Source of the DNA: Pseudomonas chlororaphis subsp. piscium
GTDB lineage: Bacteria > Pseudomonadota > Gammaproteobacteria > Pseudomonadales > Pseudomonadaceae
Assembly: GCF_003850345.1 (NCBI RefSeq)
Contig: NZ_CP027707.1
Coordinates: forward strand, 930,001-994,000
Direction of reading: 5' to 3'
DNA: 64,000 bases
Below the pieces are notes generated by a model. That model did no database searches and was not told the DNA's origin. It saw only the letters and a program-made list of their open reading frames with translations. Shown piece after piece: positions 42,799-51,973 of the stretch (within the stretch, counting starts at the first letter, position 1; each line of letters opens with the position of its first letter). The translations under genes and the position numbers were made by a program.

Positions 42799-44142
42799 TC
42801 AAGACTTAATAAAATAAAATCTCTTGTTGCTGAGGTAGCTATTTACGCCAAGGATGGCGCACACTGCAATAAATACGGCAAAAATACTATTCCATGTCAT
42901 AATACTGATAAGGAAGGATGAATATGTATAAGCTATAAAGCACATATATAGTGCGACGGAGATGACTGGTTTTCTTGCTTTTAGCATCGTGAAATATGCT
43001 AGGTTGAACAGAAAGCCAGTGAGCGTGAAATATACTAAAGATCCAATGATAGAAAAGTCGGTAATCAAGCCTCGGAACATAGTGTATATGTTTGACTGTA
43101 TTATGTTGTGATAGTTGTAGTACTCGTCATAGTAGCCTTCTGGGATGTACGTCGTGTTACCCATGGCTTTAAATATAGCCATAAATGTGTATAGCCCATA
43201 TGTGTTTTGTTTAAGTAGTGCGTACTCCATGTTTGAGTAACCTAAATAAACGCTGGAAAACCAGTCAGAGAACGCATAAAAACTACCGAAGGCATATGAA
43301 GATAAATAGAATTCCAATTTCTTAATGGTTTCCTCTATAGTCCCTTCTCCAATGCCCCGCGCCAGAAATGAGGCTATTAAAATTGGGAAAAGCAAAATCA
43401 CAGAAAGAAATATTACTTTGTTGGTCACTTTGTTTGTAAGGGAGTAGCTTCCTGCATGCATTCTTGCGACTAATACACCCGAGTAGAAAAAGGCTGCACA
43501 TAGGAACAGGGTTCCCTTGTCGGCATAAATGACCATGTGAAGTCCAGCAGGAATAAAGCTGCAAAGGAATATTAAGGCTCTCTTGATGTTGCTTTTGTTG
43601 GCGATAATTAACCCGCCAATGCAGTTTGCAGTGTAGTTTAGTATCACGCCGATCTGTGCAAAGATATTTGGTTCAATATGCCCGTTGTAGCGGTCACTAA
43701 GGTATCGGTTTGCAGTTCCTATTAGGTCCGTAACAAACTCATAAGGCGAGTAGCCTTGTATGGCTAAGTTTGCAAGCATGCAAAGAATTACGATTCCTTG
43801 CATTGAGAAAAAACCTAGTGTTAGTATTTGGTTGTTATAAAGGTTTGGAGATGTCGTTTGCTTGCAATGGTTTGCTTCTCTGGCGCTGTTCCAGTTTGTA
43901 AGAAATGCAGGTATGGAAAACGCTAATGTGCAAGCAAATATGTAAAGCGTTGCCATCGGGTTTGATGGGACGTTAGTCATTACTACTAATGGGAAGAAGG
44001 TAAAAAAGAACCAGAACAAAGAAAATACAACGGGCGGTGCTACCCAAGATCTACATTTGGTTTTGAGTATGTATGCTGACAAGAGCATCGCTAGACTAAA
44101 CCCGATAGACGCTACCTTAAATATGTAATCTTCTTCTGTCAC
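42799..44142 (-). CDS. Wzy-like oligosaccharide repeat-unit polymerase (multi-pass membrane protein)
   Basis: 447 aa from GTG 44142 (MTEEDYIFKVASIGFSLAML), with about 11-12 hydrophobic segments and a larger polar loop near residues 285-345 (ALLKQNTYGLYTF...YIPEGYYDEYYNYHNIIQSNIYTMFRGLITDFS). Layout and the Tyr-rich loop followed by FRGLI.DF resemble O-antigen/capsule polymerases of the Wzy family. The coding DNA is much more AT-rich than the housekeeping genes. No SD is obvious, so the start is uncertain. There are no glycosyltransferases around it, so it is an orphan polymerase that could change linkage or length of an O-chain made elsewhere. An O-acyltransferase-like or ligase-like function is the alternative. 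Confidence 0.72.
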   Translation of the reverse strand: MTEEDYIFKVASIGFSLAMLLSAYILKTKCRSWVAPPVVFSLFWFFFTFFPLVVMTNVPSNPMATLYIFACTLAFSIPAFLTNWNSAREANHCKQTTSPNLYNNQILTLGFFSMQGIVILCMLANLAIQGYSPYEFVTDLIGTANRYLSDRYNGHIEPNIFAQIGVILNYTANCIGGLIIANKSNIKRALIFLCSFIPAGLHMVIYADKGTLFLCAAFFYSGVLVARMHAGSYSLTNKVTNKVIFLSVILLFPILIASFLARGIGEGTIEETIKKLEFYLSSYAFGSFYAFSDWFSSVYLGYSNMEYALLKQNTYGLYTFMAIFKAMGNTTYIPEGYYDEYYNYHNIIQSNIYTMFRGLITDFSIIGSLVYFTLTGFLFNLAYFTMLKARKPVISVALYMCFIAYTYSSFLISIMTWNSIFAVFIAVCAILGVNSYLSNKRFYFIKS

Positions 44143-44653
44143 TGGGCTACCACTAATTAAATATTATTGGGTGAATGTTGCTATGGTCATCGCTATAAGG
44201 AAGAGCACTAAAGCTTGAAGTTTATCTTTCGTCATGGCTTTTATGGGTCAGTTTTTACTGTCGCTTTCCAGTGTTTCATTTTTATCTGGAATCCTTTAGT
44301 TGTTATTGCTCAAAGACTTATTTTCTTGTGATTTCTTGAACTCGAATAATGCCACGGTAGATTCTGGCGTCCAAGCTGCTGCTCGCTACCACTTTGATCT
44401 CCAGTGTACCTGCATTAAGCATCGACATTGATGCCTGAGGATAGTCGAGGATTCTACAAGCGAACGCCGGGTGTGTCAGTGTCTGTGTCATGTAGGTACT
44501 TGCTTGGCCTGTGCTTGGCCGGCTAGCTGGCTTGTGATCAATTAACGGGCGAGTTGATGAACGCCCAGCAGCAGTGAAAAGGTACACTAGCTAATACAGC
44601 TGTTGATGCGTAGCCGGAGAGAGTCGGTAGATATGGCTTAGGGGGGCCAAATC
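44143..44653. other. Right end of islet without confident genes (511 bp)
   Basis: AT-rich. Contains a 23-codon minus-strand frame 44164-44235 (MTKDKLQALVLFLIAMTIATF, one hydrophobic helix, no SD) and an 89-codon minus-strand frame 44318-44587 ending SLDARIYRGIIRVQEITRK, without SD or recognised family; the latter could be a fragment of a lost gene. No integrase-like sequence was found. Confidence 0.5.
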
Positions 44654-44674
44654 CGATTCCTGTCTCGGGCACCA
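44654..44674 (+). repeat. attR-like copy of the 21-bp tRNA-Thr end
   Basis: Exact copy of 40654-40674. The upstream sequence does not fold as a tRNA, so this is the duplicated attachment core, not a second tRNA. Confidence 0.88.
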
Positions 44675-44718
44675 GTCAGCCGTTTCAAGCAATCCATGAA
44701 TGCCTGTCAGATACATAC

Positions 44719-44740
44719 AAAGCCCGCCCAGTGCGGGTTT
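44719..44740 (+). terminator. Ancestral tRNA-Thr terminator, now beyond the islet
   Basis: AAAGCCCGC / GCGGGTTT with a 5-nt loop and TTTTG tail, 45 nt after the right repeat. It is also downstream of the minus-strand LysR gene. Confidence 0.7.
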
Positions 44741-44810
44741 TGTCGTTTCTGGCGTTCATGACTGGTGTCCGGGCGATTAATGGATGTCCCGGTTCTGAAA
44801 GGAAACCTGT

Positions 44811-45671
44811 TCAAGCTTTTCCAAGGGCCCCGGCCAGCCAGTCGCAGAAGCCGCGGGTGAGGGCATCGCCTTCGCTGTCGCGGTGCACCAGCCAACTCCA
44901 GTTCGGGCCGCGTACCCTCTGCTCCGCCAGCGCCACCAGCAGCCCCTGATCCTGGGCATGGCCGGCCAGCAGCTGGCTGACCAGGGCTATCCCCAGGCCC
45001 TGGCTGGCGGCGTCCAGCAGCAGGCCGGGGTCGGAGAAGTTCAGCCCCTGGCTGTGCTGGCCGACATCGGCGCCGCCCTGTACCTGCCAATGGCTCCAGT
45101 CCATCTCACGCTCGCCGTGCAGGGTGGTGCGCGTATCTGCTGCCTGTTCCAGCAAGGCGGGATGGCAGGCCGGGTACAGGCGGTCTTCCAGCAGTACGCG
45201 AAAGCTGCATTCGGCCTGGGCGCTGAGGTCGTCGCGCACGGCGATGTCGATGGTCTGGGTGGCCATGTCGGGTGTTTCGTCGGTGGTCAGCAGCCAGAGA
45301 TCAACCTGCGGATGAAGCCGGTGAAAGTCCGCCAGGCGCGGCACCAGCCAGTGGCGGGCGAAGGCCGGGGTGGTGTTGACCACCAGCTGGTTGGGCTTGC
45401 GGTACTGGTCCAGGCGGCGGATGCCCACGGCCAGTTGCTGCAGCAGCGACTGGGTGGTGCTGAGCAGGTCGAAGCCGGCATCGGTCAGCGCCACGCTGCG
45501 GCCGTTGCGGAAGAACAGCGGCTGTTCGAGGAAGCTTTCCAGGCTGCGGATCTGCTGGCTGATGGCCGACTGGGTGAGGTGCAGTTCTTCGGCGGCCTTG
45601 TGGAAGCTGCCCAGGCGGGCGGCGGCTTCGAAGCCGCGCAGGGCATTCAGGGGTGGCCAGTGTTTAAGCAT
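44811..45671 (-). CDS. LysR-family regulator, likely of the agmatine operon
   Basis: 286 aa from ATG 45671 (MLKHWPPLNALRGFEAAARLG). N-terminal HTH with GSFHKAAEELHLTQSAISQQIRSLE (about 21-45), GcvA-like; C-terminal effector domain with QLVVNTTPAFARHWLVPRL at 95-113. Divergent from the deiminase gene across 133 bp that contains a CGATA...TATCG dyad (45675-45713), a possible regulator site. The matching P. aeruginosa agu2 locus has a linked regulator; I do not know whether it is of this family, so only the linkage is used. Confidence 0.85.
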   Translation of the reverse strand: MLKHWPPLNALRGFEAAARLGSFHKAAEELHLTQSAISQQIRSLESFLEQPLFFRNGRSVALTDAGFDLLSTTQSLLQQLAVGIRRLDQYRKPNQLVVNTTPAFARHWLVPRLADFHRLHPQVDLWLLTTDETPDMATQTIDIAVRDDLSAQAECSFRVLLEDRLYPACHPALLEQAADTRTTLHGEREMDWSHWQVQGGADVGQHSQGLNFSDPGLLLDAASQGLGIALVSQLLAGHAQDQGLLVALAEQRVRGPNWSWLVHRDSEGDALTRGFCDWLAGALGKA

Positions 45672-45804
45672 GATCGATAAGTCCAGCTAATCAGAATTCG
45701 ACAAAATCTATCGTTTGTTCAGTCGTTTTTACAGGCCTAGCATACAAGTCATCACTGCGGTCGCGGTTTTCAGTGATAACAAAATCTTAACTGAAGGCAC
45801 TTGT

Positions 45805-46854
45805 ATGCAATTCAACGATGCGCAGAACGGCTGGCTCATGCCCGCCGAATGGGTACAGCACGCCGCCACCTGGATGGCTTTTCCCCATAACCAGGCCCTG
45901 TGGGAAAACAGCTGGGGCGTGACCCTGGCCGATGTGCAGGTCGACTTCGCCCGCGTGGCCAACGCCATCGCCCGTTTCGAACCGGTGAAGATGGTGGTCG
46001 ACCCCTGTGCGGTGGCGCGAGCCCGTGAGTTGTGCGCGGCGAATATCGAACTGGTCGAACTGGCGATCAACGACAGCTGGTGCCGCGATTCCGGTCCGAG
46101 TTTCGTCTGCCATCCGCGCCTGGGCATGGCCGGGGTCAACTGGCGCTTCAACGCCTGGGGCGGCAAGTCCGCCTGCGACCTGGACCAAAGCCTGGCGCGG
46201 CGCATTCTCGACAACCTCGGCCTGCAATGCTTCGACACATCGCTGACCAACGAAGGCGGCGCCATCCATGTGGACGGGCAGGGCACCCTGATCACCACCG
46301 AATCGGTGCTGCTCAACGGCAACCGCAACCCCGGCATGAGCAAGGCCGAAATGGAGGAGATCTTCGCGTGCCTGCTGGGCGTGAAGAAAACCATCTGGCT
46401 GCCCGGCGACCCCGACTACGTGACCGGCGACATGACCGATGGCCACGTCGACGGTGTCTGCGCCTTCGCCCGGCCCGGTGCGCTGCTGGTGGACGCGACC
46501 CGGGATTCATCTTCGGTGTACGCCGAAGTCGTGCGCGAGAACCGCCGCGCCCTGGAACTGGCCACCGATGCCCAGGGACGTCGCTTCGAAATGCTCGAAC
46601 TCTTCGAGGCCAGCGATGCCGTGGACCAGGAGGCCGAGGTGTTCTGCGCGTCCTACACCAATTTCTACATCGCCAATGGCGCGATCATCATGCCTGCCTA
46701 CGGTATCGGCGCCGATGACGAGGCGGCGGCGACCCTGCGCCTGGCGTTCCCCGGGCGTGAGGTGGTGCCGGTGCGGATCAACCAGCTGGCCCACGGCGGC
46801 GGTGGCGTGCACTGCATCACCCAACAGCAACCGGCCTGGCCGCTGAAGGGGTAA
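45805..46854 (+). CDS. agu2A: Agmatine deiminase
   Basis: Hydrolyses agmatine to N-carbamoylputrescine and ammonia. 349 aa from ATG 45805 (MQFNDAQNGWLMPAEW); the longer upstream frame has no family support. The guanidino-group modifying fold shows INDSWCRDSGPSFV (about 90-103), NEGGAIHVDGQGT (catalytic Glu region), DMTDGHVDGVC with His/Asp, and the nucleophilic Cys337 in GGGGVHCITQQQ. Upstream of the amidase gene by 4 bp. Order with its neighbours matches the agu2ABCA' operon rather than the simple aguBA pair, which may exist elsewhere in the genome. Confidence 0.92.
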   Translation: MQFNDAQNGWLMPAEWVQHAATWMAFPHNQALWENSWGVTLADVQVDFARVANAIARFEPVKMVVDPCAVARARELCAANIELVELAINDSWCRDSGPSFVCHPRLGMAGVNWRFNAWGGKSACDLDQSLARRILDNLGLQCFDTSLTNEGGAIHVDGQGTLITTESVLLNGNRNPGMSKAEMEEIFACLLGVKKTIWLPGDPDYVTGDMTDGHVDGVCAFARPGALLVDATRDSSSVYAEVVRENRRALELATDAQGRRFEMLELFEASDAVDQEAEVFCASYTNFYIANGAIIMPAYGIGADDEAAATLRLAFPGREVVPVRINQLAHGGGGVHCITQQQPAWPLKG

Positions 46855-46858
46855 TGTC

Positions 46859-47767
<909 letters not shown>

Positions 47768-47769
47768 AG

Positions 47770-48873
47770 ATGAATCTCATCAAGACGCTGTCGGTGCTTG
47801 CGCTGGGCCTTGGCCTGGGCTGCACGCAATTCGCCGCGCAGGCCGAGGACAAGGTCCTGCGCCTGTACAACTGGGCGGACTACTTCGCCCCGCAGACCCT
47901 TGCTGCCTTCACTCGCGAGACCGGTATCCAGGTCATCTACGACGTGATGGACAGCAGCGAGACGCTGGAAGCCAAGATGATGTCCGGCCACAGTGGTTAT
48001 GACCTGATCTTCCCCGGCGATACCGTGGCCGAACGCCTGATGCGCGCCGGTGCCCTGCAGAAGCTCGACCAGGGCAAGCTCGAGCACCTGGATGACATCG
48101 AGTCCGGTTTGCGTACGTTGCAGGCCCGTTATCCGCACTCGCGGCATGCCACCGTGCCCTACACCTGGGGCACCATCGGCCTGACCTGGAACCAGGCGAT
48201 GATCGACAAGCGTCTGAATGATGCGCCGGTGAACAGCCTGGATATGATCTTCAAGCCCGAGATCGCGGCGAAGTTCGCCGACTGCGGCATCTCCATGATC
48301 GACTCGCCCGACGAAGTGCTGGCCGTGGTGCTCAACTACCTGGGCCACGACCCGCGCAGCAGCAAGCCGGACGAATTGGCCGAGGCGGTGGCGCTGCTCA
48401 AGGCCATCAAACCGTACATTCGCAAGTTCCAGTCGCAGCCGGTGACCCAGTTGGTCAACGGCGATATCTGCCTGTCTCTTGGCTACAGCGGCGACATGAC
48501 CCAGGCCCAGCGTACCGCCGACGAGGCCGGCAAGGGGACGCGCTTTGAGTACCGCATTCCGCGGGAGGGCACCACGGTATGGATGGACACCATGGCCATC
48601 CCGGCCGATGCCCGCCACCCGGAATACGCCTATGCGCTGATCAATTTCATCATGCGCCCGCAAAACATGGCGGCGATCAGCAACGCCACCGGCTATCCCA
48701 CCTCCAGCGCCAAGGCCAGACCGATGGTGGCGGCCGACATGCGCAATAATCCGGATATCTATGTGGACGAGGCCACCTACGGGCGGCTGATTCCCGGCAA
48801 GGACATTGCGCAGCGCGACATGCGGGCGCGAATGCGCGCCTGGACCACCTTCAAGAGCAGCCTTCACGACTGA
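47770..48873 (+). CDS. agu2C: Periplasmic polyamine-binding protein (PotF/SpuD-like)
   Basis: Solute-binding protein, 367 aa from ATG 47770. Signal peptide MNLIKTLSVLALGLGLGC...FAAQA cleaved near residue 25. The mature start KVLRLYNWADYFAPQTLAAF and SGHSGYDLIFPGD, TWGTIGLTWN and FCLSLGY-type (ICLSLGYSGDMTQA) motifs match PotF/SpuD/SpuE proteins for putrescine or spermidine. No permease or ATPase genes are adjacent, so it must work with a distant transporter or serve as a sensor. Ligand (agmatine, putrescine or carbamoylputrescine) is inferred from operon context. Confidence 0.88.
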   Translation: MNLIKTLSVLALGLGLGCTQFAAQAEDKVLRLYNWADYFAPQTLAAFTRETGIQVIYDVMDSSETLEAKMMSGHSGYDLIFPGDTVAERLMRAGALQKLDQGKLEHLDDIESGLRTLQARYPHSRHATVPYTWGTIGLTWNQAMIDKRLNDAPVNSLDMIFKPEIAAKFADCGISMIDSPDEVLAVVLNYLGHDPRSSKPDELAEAVALLKAIKPYIRKFQSQPVTQLVNGDICLSLGYSGDMTQAQRTADEAGKGTRFEYRIPREGTTVWMDTMAIPADARHPEYAYALINFIMRPQNMAAISNATGYPTSSAKARPMVAADMRNNPDIYVDEATYGRLIPGKDIAQRDMRARMRAWTTFKSSLHD

Positions 48874-48893
48874 AGCCGCCAACCACCAAAGCA

Positions 48894-48926
48894 GGGCGGG
48901 CACCCGGTAATCGGGTGGCCACGCCC
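48894..48926 (+). other. Intercistronic hairpin before the second deiminase gene
   Basis: GGGCG..CACCCG / CGGGTG..CGCCC inverted repeat with a TAAT-type loop in the 82-bp gap; no T-run. May reduce or stabilise expression of the downstream gene. Confidence 0.5.
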
Positions 48927-48955
48927 TTCGAGATTCACTCAACAGAGAACACCTC

Positions 48956-50080
48956 ATGTCTACACGCCGTGACTTCATCAAGCAGCTGATGGCGGCCAGC
49001 GGAGTCGGTGCCGCCGCCTCCCTTGGCCTCGGCTTTGGCGCCCCGCGCATTTTCGCCGCCTCGGCCGGCAACTGGTACATGCCCGACGAGCACGGCCCGC
49101 AGGAGCGGGTGATCCTGGCCTTCGGCGCGTCGTCCCGGGTCTGGGAGGACTGGGCGGGCGCGGTGAACGACACCATCGCCCTGCTGGCCAGGACCATCGC
49201 CAAGTACCAGCCGGTGACCCTGCTGTGCCGCGCCAGCCAGCTGTCGTTGGCCAAGAGCAAGTGTGGCACCAGCAATATCGACTTCCTGACCCTGTCGCTG
49301 GACGACGTCTGGGTGCGCGACTACGGCGGTTGCTTCGTGGTCGACGGCGCGGGCGGCCTGGGCCTGGTGGACTTCAACTTCAACGGCTGGGGCGACAAGC
49401 AGGCCTCGGCCAATGACACCCGCGTGGCCGACGCCCTGAGCGAAGAGATGGAAGCCCGCTACATCCGCAGCGCGCTGGTGGGCGAGGGCGGCGGCATCGA
49501 GGTGGACGGGCATGGCACCGCGATCATCACCGAGAGCTGCTGGATCAACGACAACCGCAACCCGGGGCTGGGCAAGGCGCAGATCGAAGCCGAGCTGAAG
49601 GCCAACCTCGGCCTGCGCAAGATCATCTGGTTGCCGGGCATCAAGGACAAGGACATCACCGATGCCCACGTCGATTTTTATGCGCGCTTCGTCAAACCCG
49701 GCGTAGTGATCGCCAACCTGGACAACGATCCCGAGTCCTATGACTACGCCGTGACGCGCAAGCACTTGGAAATCCTCAACGCCGCCACCGACGCCGATGG
49801 CCGCAAGCTGGTGGTCCACACCCTGCCGCCGCCGACCAAGATGCGCAGCAACCAGTACACCCGCGACAACCCGGATTTCGCGCCGGGCTATATCAACTTC
49901 CTGCCGATCAACGGCGCGGTGATCGCCCCGCAGTTTGGCGACGCGGCGGCGGACCAGTACTGCAAGGACCTGCTGACCAGGCTTTATCCGGGGCGGGTGG
50001 TGGAGCAGCTCAATATCGACCCGATCGCCGCGGGTGGCGGCGGCATTCATTGCGTGAGCAAGCATTTGCCACGGGTGTGA
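48956..50080 (+). CDS. agu2A': Tat-exported agmatine deiminase-like protein
   Basis: 374 aa beginning MSTRRDFIKQLMAASGVGAA, a twin-arginine signal (RRDFIK) with hydrophobic region ending near AAS (about residue 36). The mature domain is a second agmatine/peptidylarginine deiminase fold: LSLDDVWVRDYGGCF, EGGGIEVDGHGTAI, DAHVDFYARF, and nucleophile Cys366 in GGGGIHCVSK. It is clearly a paralogue of the cytosolic deiminase upstream, yet exported, so it should act on periplasmic agmatine or arginine-like substrates. A matching exported deiminase forms the last gene of agu2ABCA' in P. aeruginosa, an operon linked to biofilm in published work. Confidence 0.88.
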   Translation: MSTRRDFIKQLMAASGVGAAASLGLGFGAPRIFAASAGNWYMPDEHGPQERVILAFGASSRVWEDWAGAVNDTIALLARTIAKYQPVTLLCRASQLSLAKSKCGTSNIDFLTLSLDDVWVRDYGGCFVVDGAGGLGLVDFNFNGWGDKQASANDTRVADALSEEMEARYIRSALVGEGGGIEVDGHGTAIITESCWINDNRNPGLGKAQIEAELKANLGLRKIIWLPGIKDKDITDAHVDFYARFVKPGVVIANLDNDPESYDYAVTRKHLEILNAATDADGRKLVVHTLPPPTKMRSNQYTRDNPDFAPGYINFLPINGAVIAPQFGDAAADQYCKDLLTRLYPGRVVEQLNIDPIAAGGGGIHCVSKHLPRV

Positions 50081-50139
50081 GATGGCTTTGGGGGGGCGTA
50101 AGACCAGGGGAGCGGATCTGACTCGATCCTTCATGCACA

Positions 50140-50166
50140 ACAAAGCCCGCATCGAGCGGGCTTTGT
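50140..50166. terminator. Terminator, copy 1 of a repeated 28-nt sequence
   Basis: Perfect 11-bp arms ACAAAGCCCGC / GCGGGCTTTGT with loop ATCGA, ending the agmatine operon. The same sequence recurs at 52396-52422. Confidence 0.9.
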
Positions 50167-50447
50167 CATTCTTATCGGGCAGGTCCAGATGATTCAGGCA
50201 ATTAGTTTTCTAATTTGAACCATGACCTCATGCCGCTAATTAGTGAGGTTTCAGCTCTGAAAATTGGTAACGTGATTACTGAGTCGCACTGTTCCATGAT
50301 CGACAGCGGCCTAGGACTAAATTGCAAGGCCGTCTGTCAGGTGCATATGGAAAGTGACTGGGTGAGTTGGAGCGTACAAGCCAGGATCAGGTGTCCCGAA
50401 CTTCTTGGTGTGAAGTGGCCTTCGATCCAAGAAAGTCGGAGTATCAA
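50167..50447. other. Region between the terminator and the dehydrogenase gene, no supported gene
   Basis: A 78-codon TTG-initiated plus-strand frame (50215-50451) overlaps the 3' end of the dehydrogenase gene, has no SD and no recognisable family; treated as noncoding. Base composition is AT-richer than the agmatine operon. Confidence 0.5.
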
Positions 50448-51302
50448 CTAATAGTTGTAGAACCCAATGCCTGTTTTTCGTCCAAGTCGATTGGCTCTGA
50501 CCATTTTCCTTAATAATGGATGGGCTCGATATTTCGGGTCGCCCGTTTCGTTGTGAAGCGTTTCCATGATCGACAGGTTTACATCGTTGCCAATTAGGTC
50601 TGCAAGAGCCAGTGGGCCAATAGGGTGGTTGGCACCAAGCTTCATGGCTTTATCGATTTCCTCGGGGCTAGCCACACCTTCCGCCAATATGCCAATAGCT
50701 TCATTGATCATCGGTATGAGCATTCGGTTAACGATAAAGCCAGGGGCTTCATTAACCAGTACTGGCTCTTTGCTTAATTCTTTTGCGAAGTTAAATGCCC
50801 AGGTGGCGGTTTCATTGGAAGTAGATAGGCCGACAATGACCTCGACCAGTTTCATCACTGGTGCAGGGTTGAAAAAGTGCAGGCCGACGACGTTCTCGGG
50901 GTTTTTAGTAATGCTCGCAAGTTCGGTAATGGAGAGCGACGATGTATTCGTGGCGATCACCGACTGAGCATTGGCATGCTTGGCAATCTCTCGGAATACT
51001 TCGTGTTTGGCCGTCATGTCCTCGGTGATGGCTTCAAGAACCAGGTCGCAGTTTGAAATTTCTTCGAAGCTGCCGGCAACGGATATCTTGGCAGAGTAAC
51101 TTTGGGCGTCTTCACGCAAAAGCCTCTTTTTATTGATCATCCTTTCCCATTGGGAGTTCAGATCATCAAGCGCGGAGCAGCAGCCGGATTCGGAGCGGCC
51201 AAGCCATACCAACGAATGGATGATATTGGACTGGGCCAGAATCTGGACGATCCCTTTTCCCATCGTCCCAGACCCAATGACCGCAACTTTAATTTCTTTC
51301 AT
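50448..51302 (-). CDS. 3-hydroxyacyl(butyryl)-CoA dehydrogenase
   Basis: NAD-dependent oxidation/reduction of 3-hydroxybutyryl-CoA / acetoacetyl-CoA is the likely reaction; 284 aa. Rossmann motif VIGSGTMGKGIVQILAQ (8-24); DLVLEAITEDM; catalytic HFFNPAPVMKLVEVI (His near 142); EAPGFIVNRMLIPMINEAI; C-terminal GPLALADLIGND and GRKTGIGFYNY. It follows the acyltransferase gene by 14 bp on the same strand. No beta-oxidation or PHB genes are nearby; pairing with a sugar acyltransferase hints at supply of a 3-hydroxybutyryl group for glycan decoration. AT-richer than flanking genes. Confidence 0.88.
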   Translation of the reverse strand: MKEIKVAVIGSGTMGKGIVQILAQSNIIHSLVWLGRSESGCCSALDDLNSQWERMINKKRLLREDAQSYSAKISVAGSFEEISNCDLVLEAITEDMTAKHEVFREIAKHANAQSVIATNTSSLSITELASITKNPENVVGLHFFNPAPVMKLVEVIVGLSTSNETATWAFNFAKELSKEPVLVNEAPGFIVNRMLIPMINEAIGILAEGVASPEEIDKAMKLGANHPIGPLALADLIGNDVNLSIMETLHNETGDPKYRAHPLLRKMVRANRLGRKTGIGFYNY

Positions 51303-51316
51303 GCTGCAAGGAGTCC

Positions 51317-51973
51317 TTATTTGGAAATTTTGTTTAGAGGCTTCGCTGGATTGCCGAACACTGTTGTATAGGGGGCGACGCTTTTTGTTACAACGGATCC
51401 CATCCCAACCACTGCGCCTTCGCCGATAACTATCGGCCTGTCTGGTGTTCCTTGGCGAATCATTGCGCCAGTCCCAATATAAGCGTGGTCTTCAATGACC
51501 ACGCTACCATTGCATTGAACATTGGGTGCGAACGTCACGTAATCACCAATCACGCAATCATGTGCTACGTACGAATAGATGTTTGCGTGAAAAAACTTGC
51601 CTATCTTGGCGTTGGCTGTAACCGTCGTGAATGGGCAAAATATCCCGCCTTCCCCTATGATGTTATGGCTCAGTTTTACTGAGTTGGTTGCAGATATAGA
51701 GAAGGGTTTTATGCCTGAGGCGATAAATTGCTCAGCAATTTTCTGTCTAATCTTGCTGTTGGCGATTGTGATGTTGAAGAACTTTTCGCCATCCATGTTC
51801 AAGAAGCTGGCGGTATCCACGAGGTTAATTCCGTTGATGTTTTTTTCTGTCTGGTTATCGTCAACGAAAATTAACTGGAACTCTTTTTCATTACGCATGC
51901 TAATCATTTCTTGTGCTAGAGGTGCTACCTCACGCCCAAAGCCACCAGCACCAACGATTGCATAAATTTTCAT
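51317..51973 (-). CDS. NeuD/PglD-type sugar O/N-acyltransferase
   Basis: 218 aa from ATG 51973 with SD AAGGA. An N-terminal nucleotide-sugar-binding-like PglD_N domain (MKIYAIVGAGGFGREVAPLA) is followed by a left-handed beta helix of hexapeptide repeats (about 105-205: IIGEGGIFCPFTTVTANAKIG, HDCVIGDYVTFAPNV, IVIGEGAVVGMGSVVTKSV) and the closing VFGNPAKPL. The probable catalytic His is in YVAHDCVIG. Such enzymes acylate UDP-amino sugars or sialic acids for surface polysaccharides or flagellin glycans. The acyl donor is unknown; the linked dehydrogenase may provide it. Confidence 0.87.
   Translation of the reverse strand: MKIYAIVGAGGFGREVAPLAQEMISMRNEKEFQLIFVDDNQTEKNINGINLVDTASFLNMDGEKFFNITIANSKIRQKIAEQFIASGIKPFSISATNSVKLSHNIIGEGGIFCPFTTVTANAKIGKFFHANIYSYVAHDCVIGDYVTFAPNVQCNGSVVIEDHAYIGTGAMIRQGTPDRPIVIGEGAVVGMGSVVTKSVAPYTTVFGNPAKPLNKISK

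Larger units (their letters stand above)
40654..44674. mobile_element. 4.0-kb genomic islet in the tRNA-Thr 3' end
   Basis: Bounded by a 21-bp direct repeat of the tRNA 3' end (attL-like 40654-40674, attR-like 44654-44674), exactly 4,000 bp apart. The interior is visibly AT-richer than the flanks, especially 42.6-44.6 kb, and carries two convergent genes with surface-glycan functions. The terminator expected after a tRNA lies beyond the right repeat (44719-44740), as it should if DNA was inserted between tRNA and terminator. No integrase is present, so the element is either a decayed remnant or was mobilised in trans. Confidence 0.82.

Noticed and set aside
44318..44587. 89-codon minus-strand frame as a gene
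   Set aside because: No SD and no recognised domain; kept only as a note in the islet's right end.
44654..44674. Second tRNA-Thr gene
   Set aside because: Only the last 21 nt of the tRNA match; the upstream sequence cannot form D or anticodon arms.
50215..50451. 78-codon frame with TTG start
   Set aside because: No SD, no family, overlaps the end of the dehydrogenase gene.
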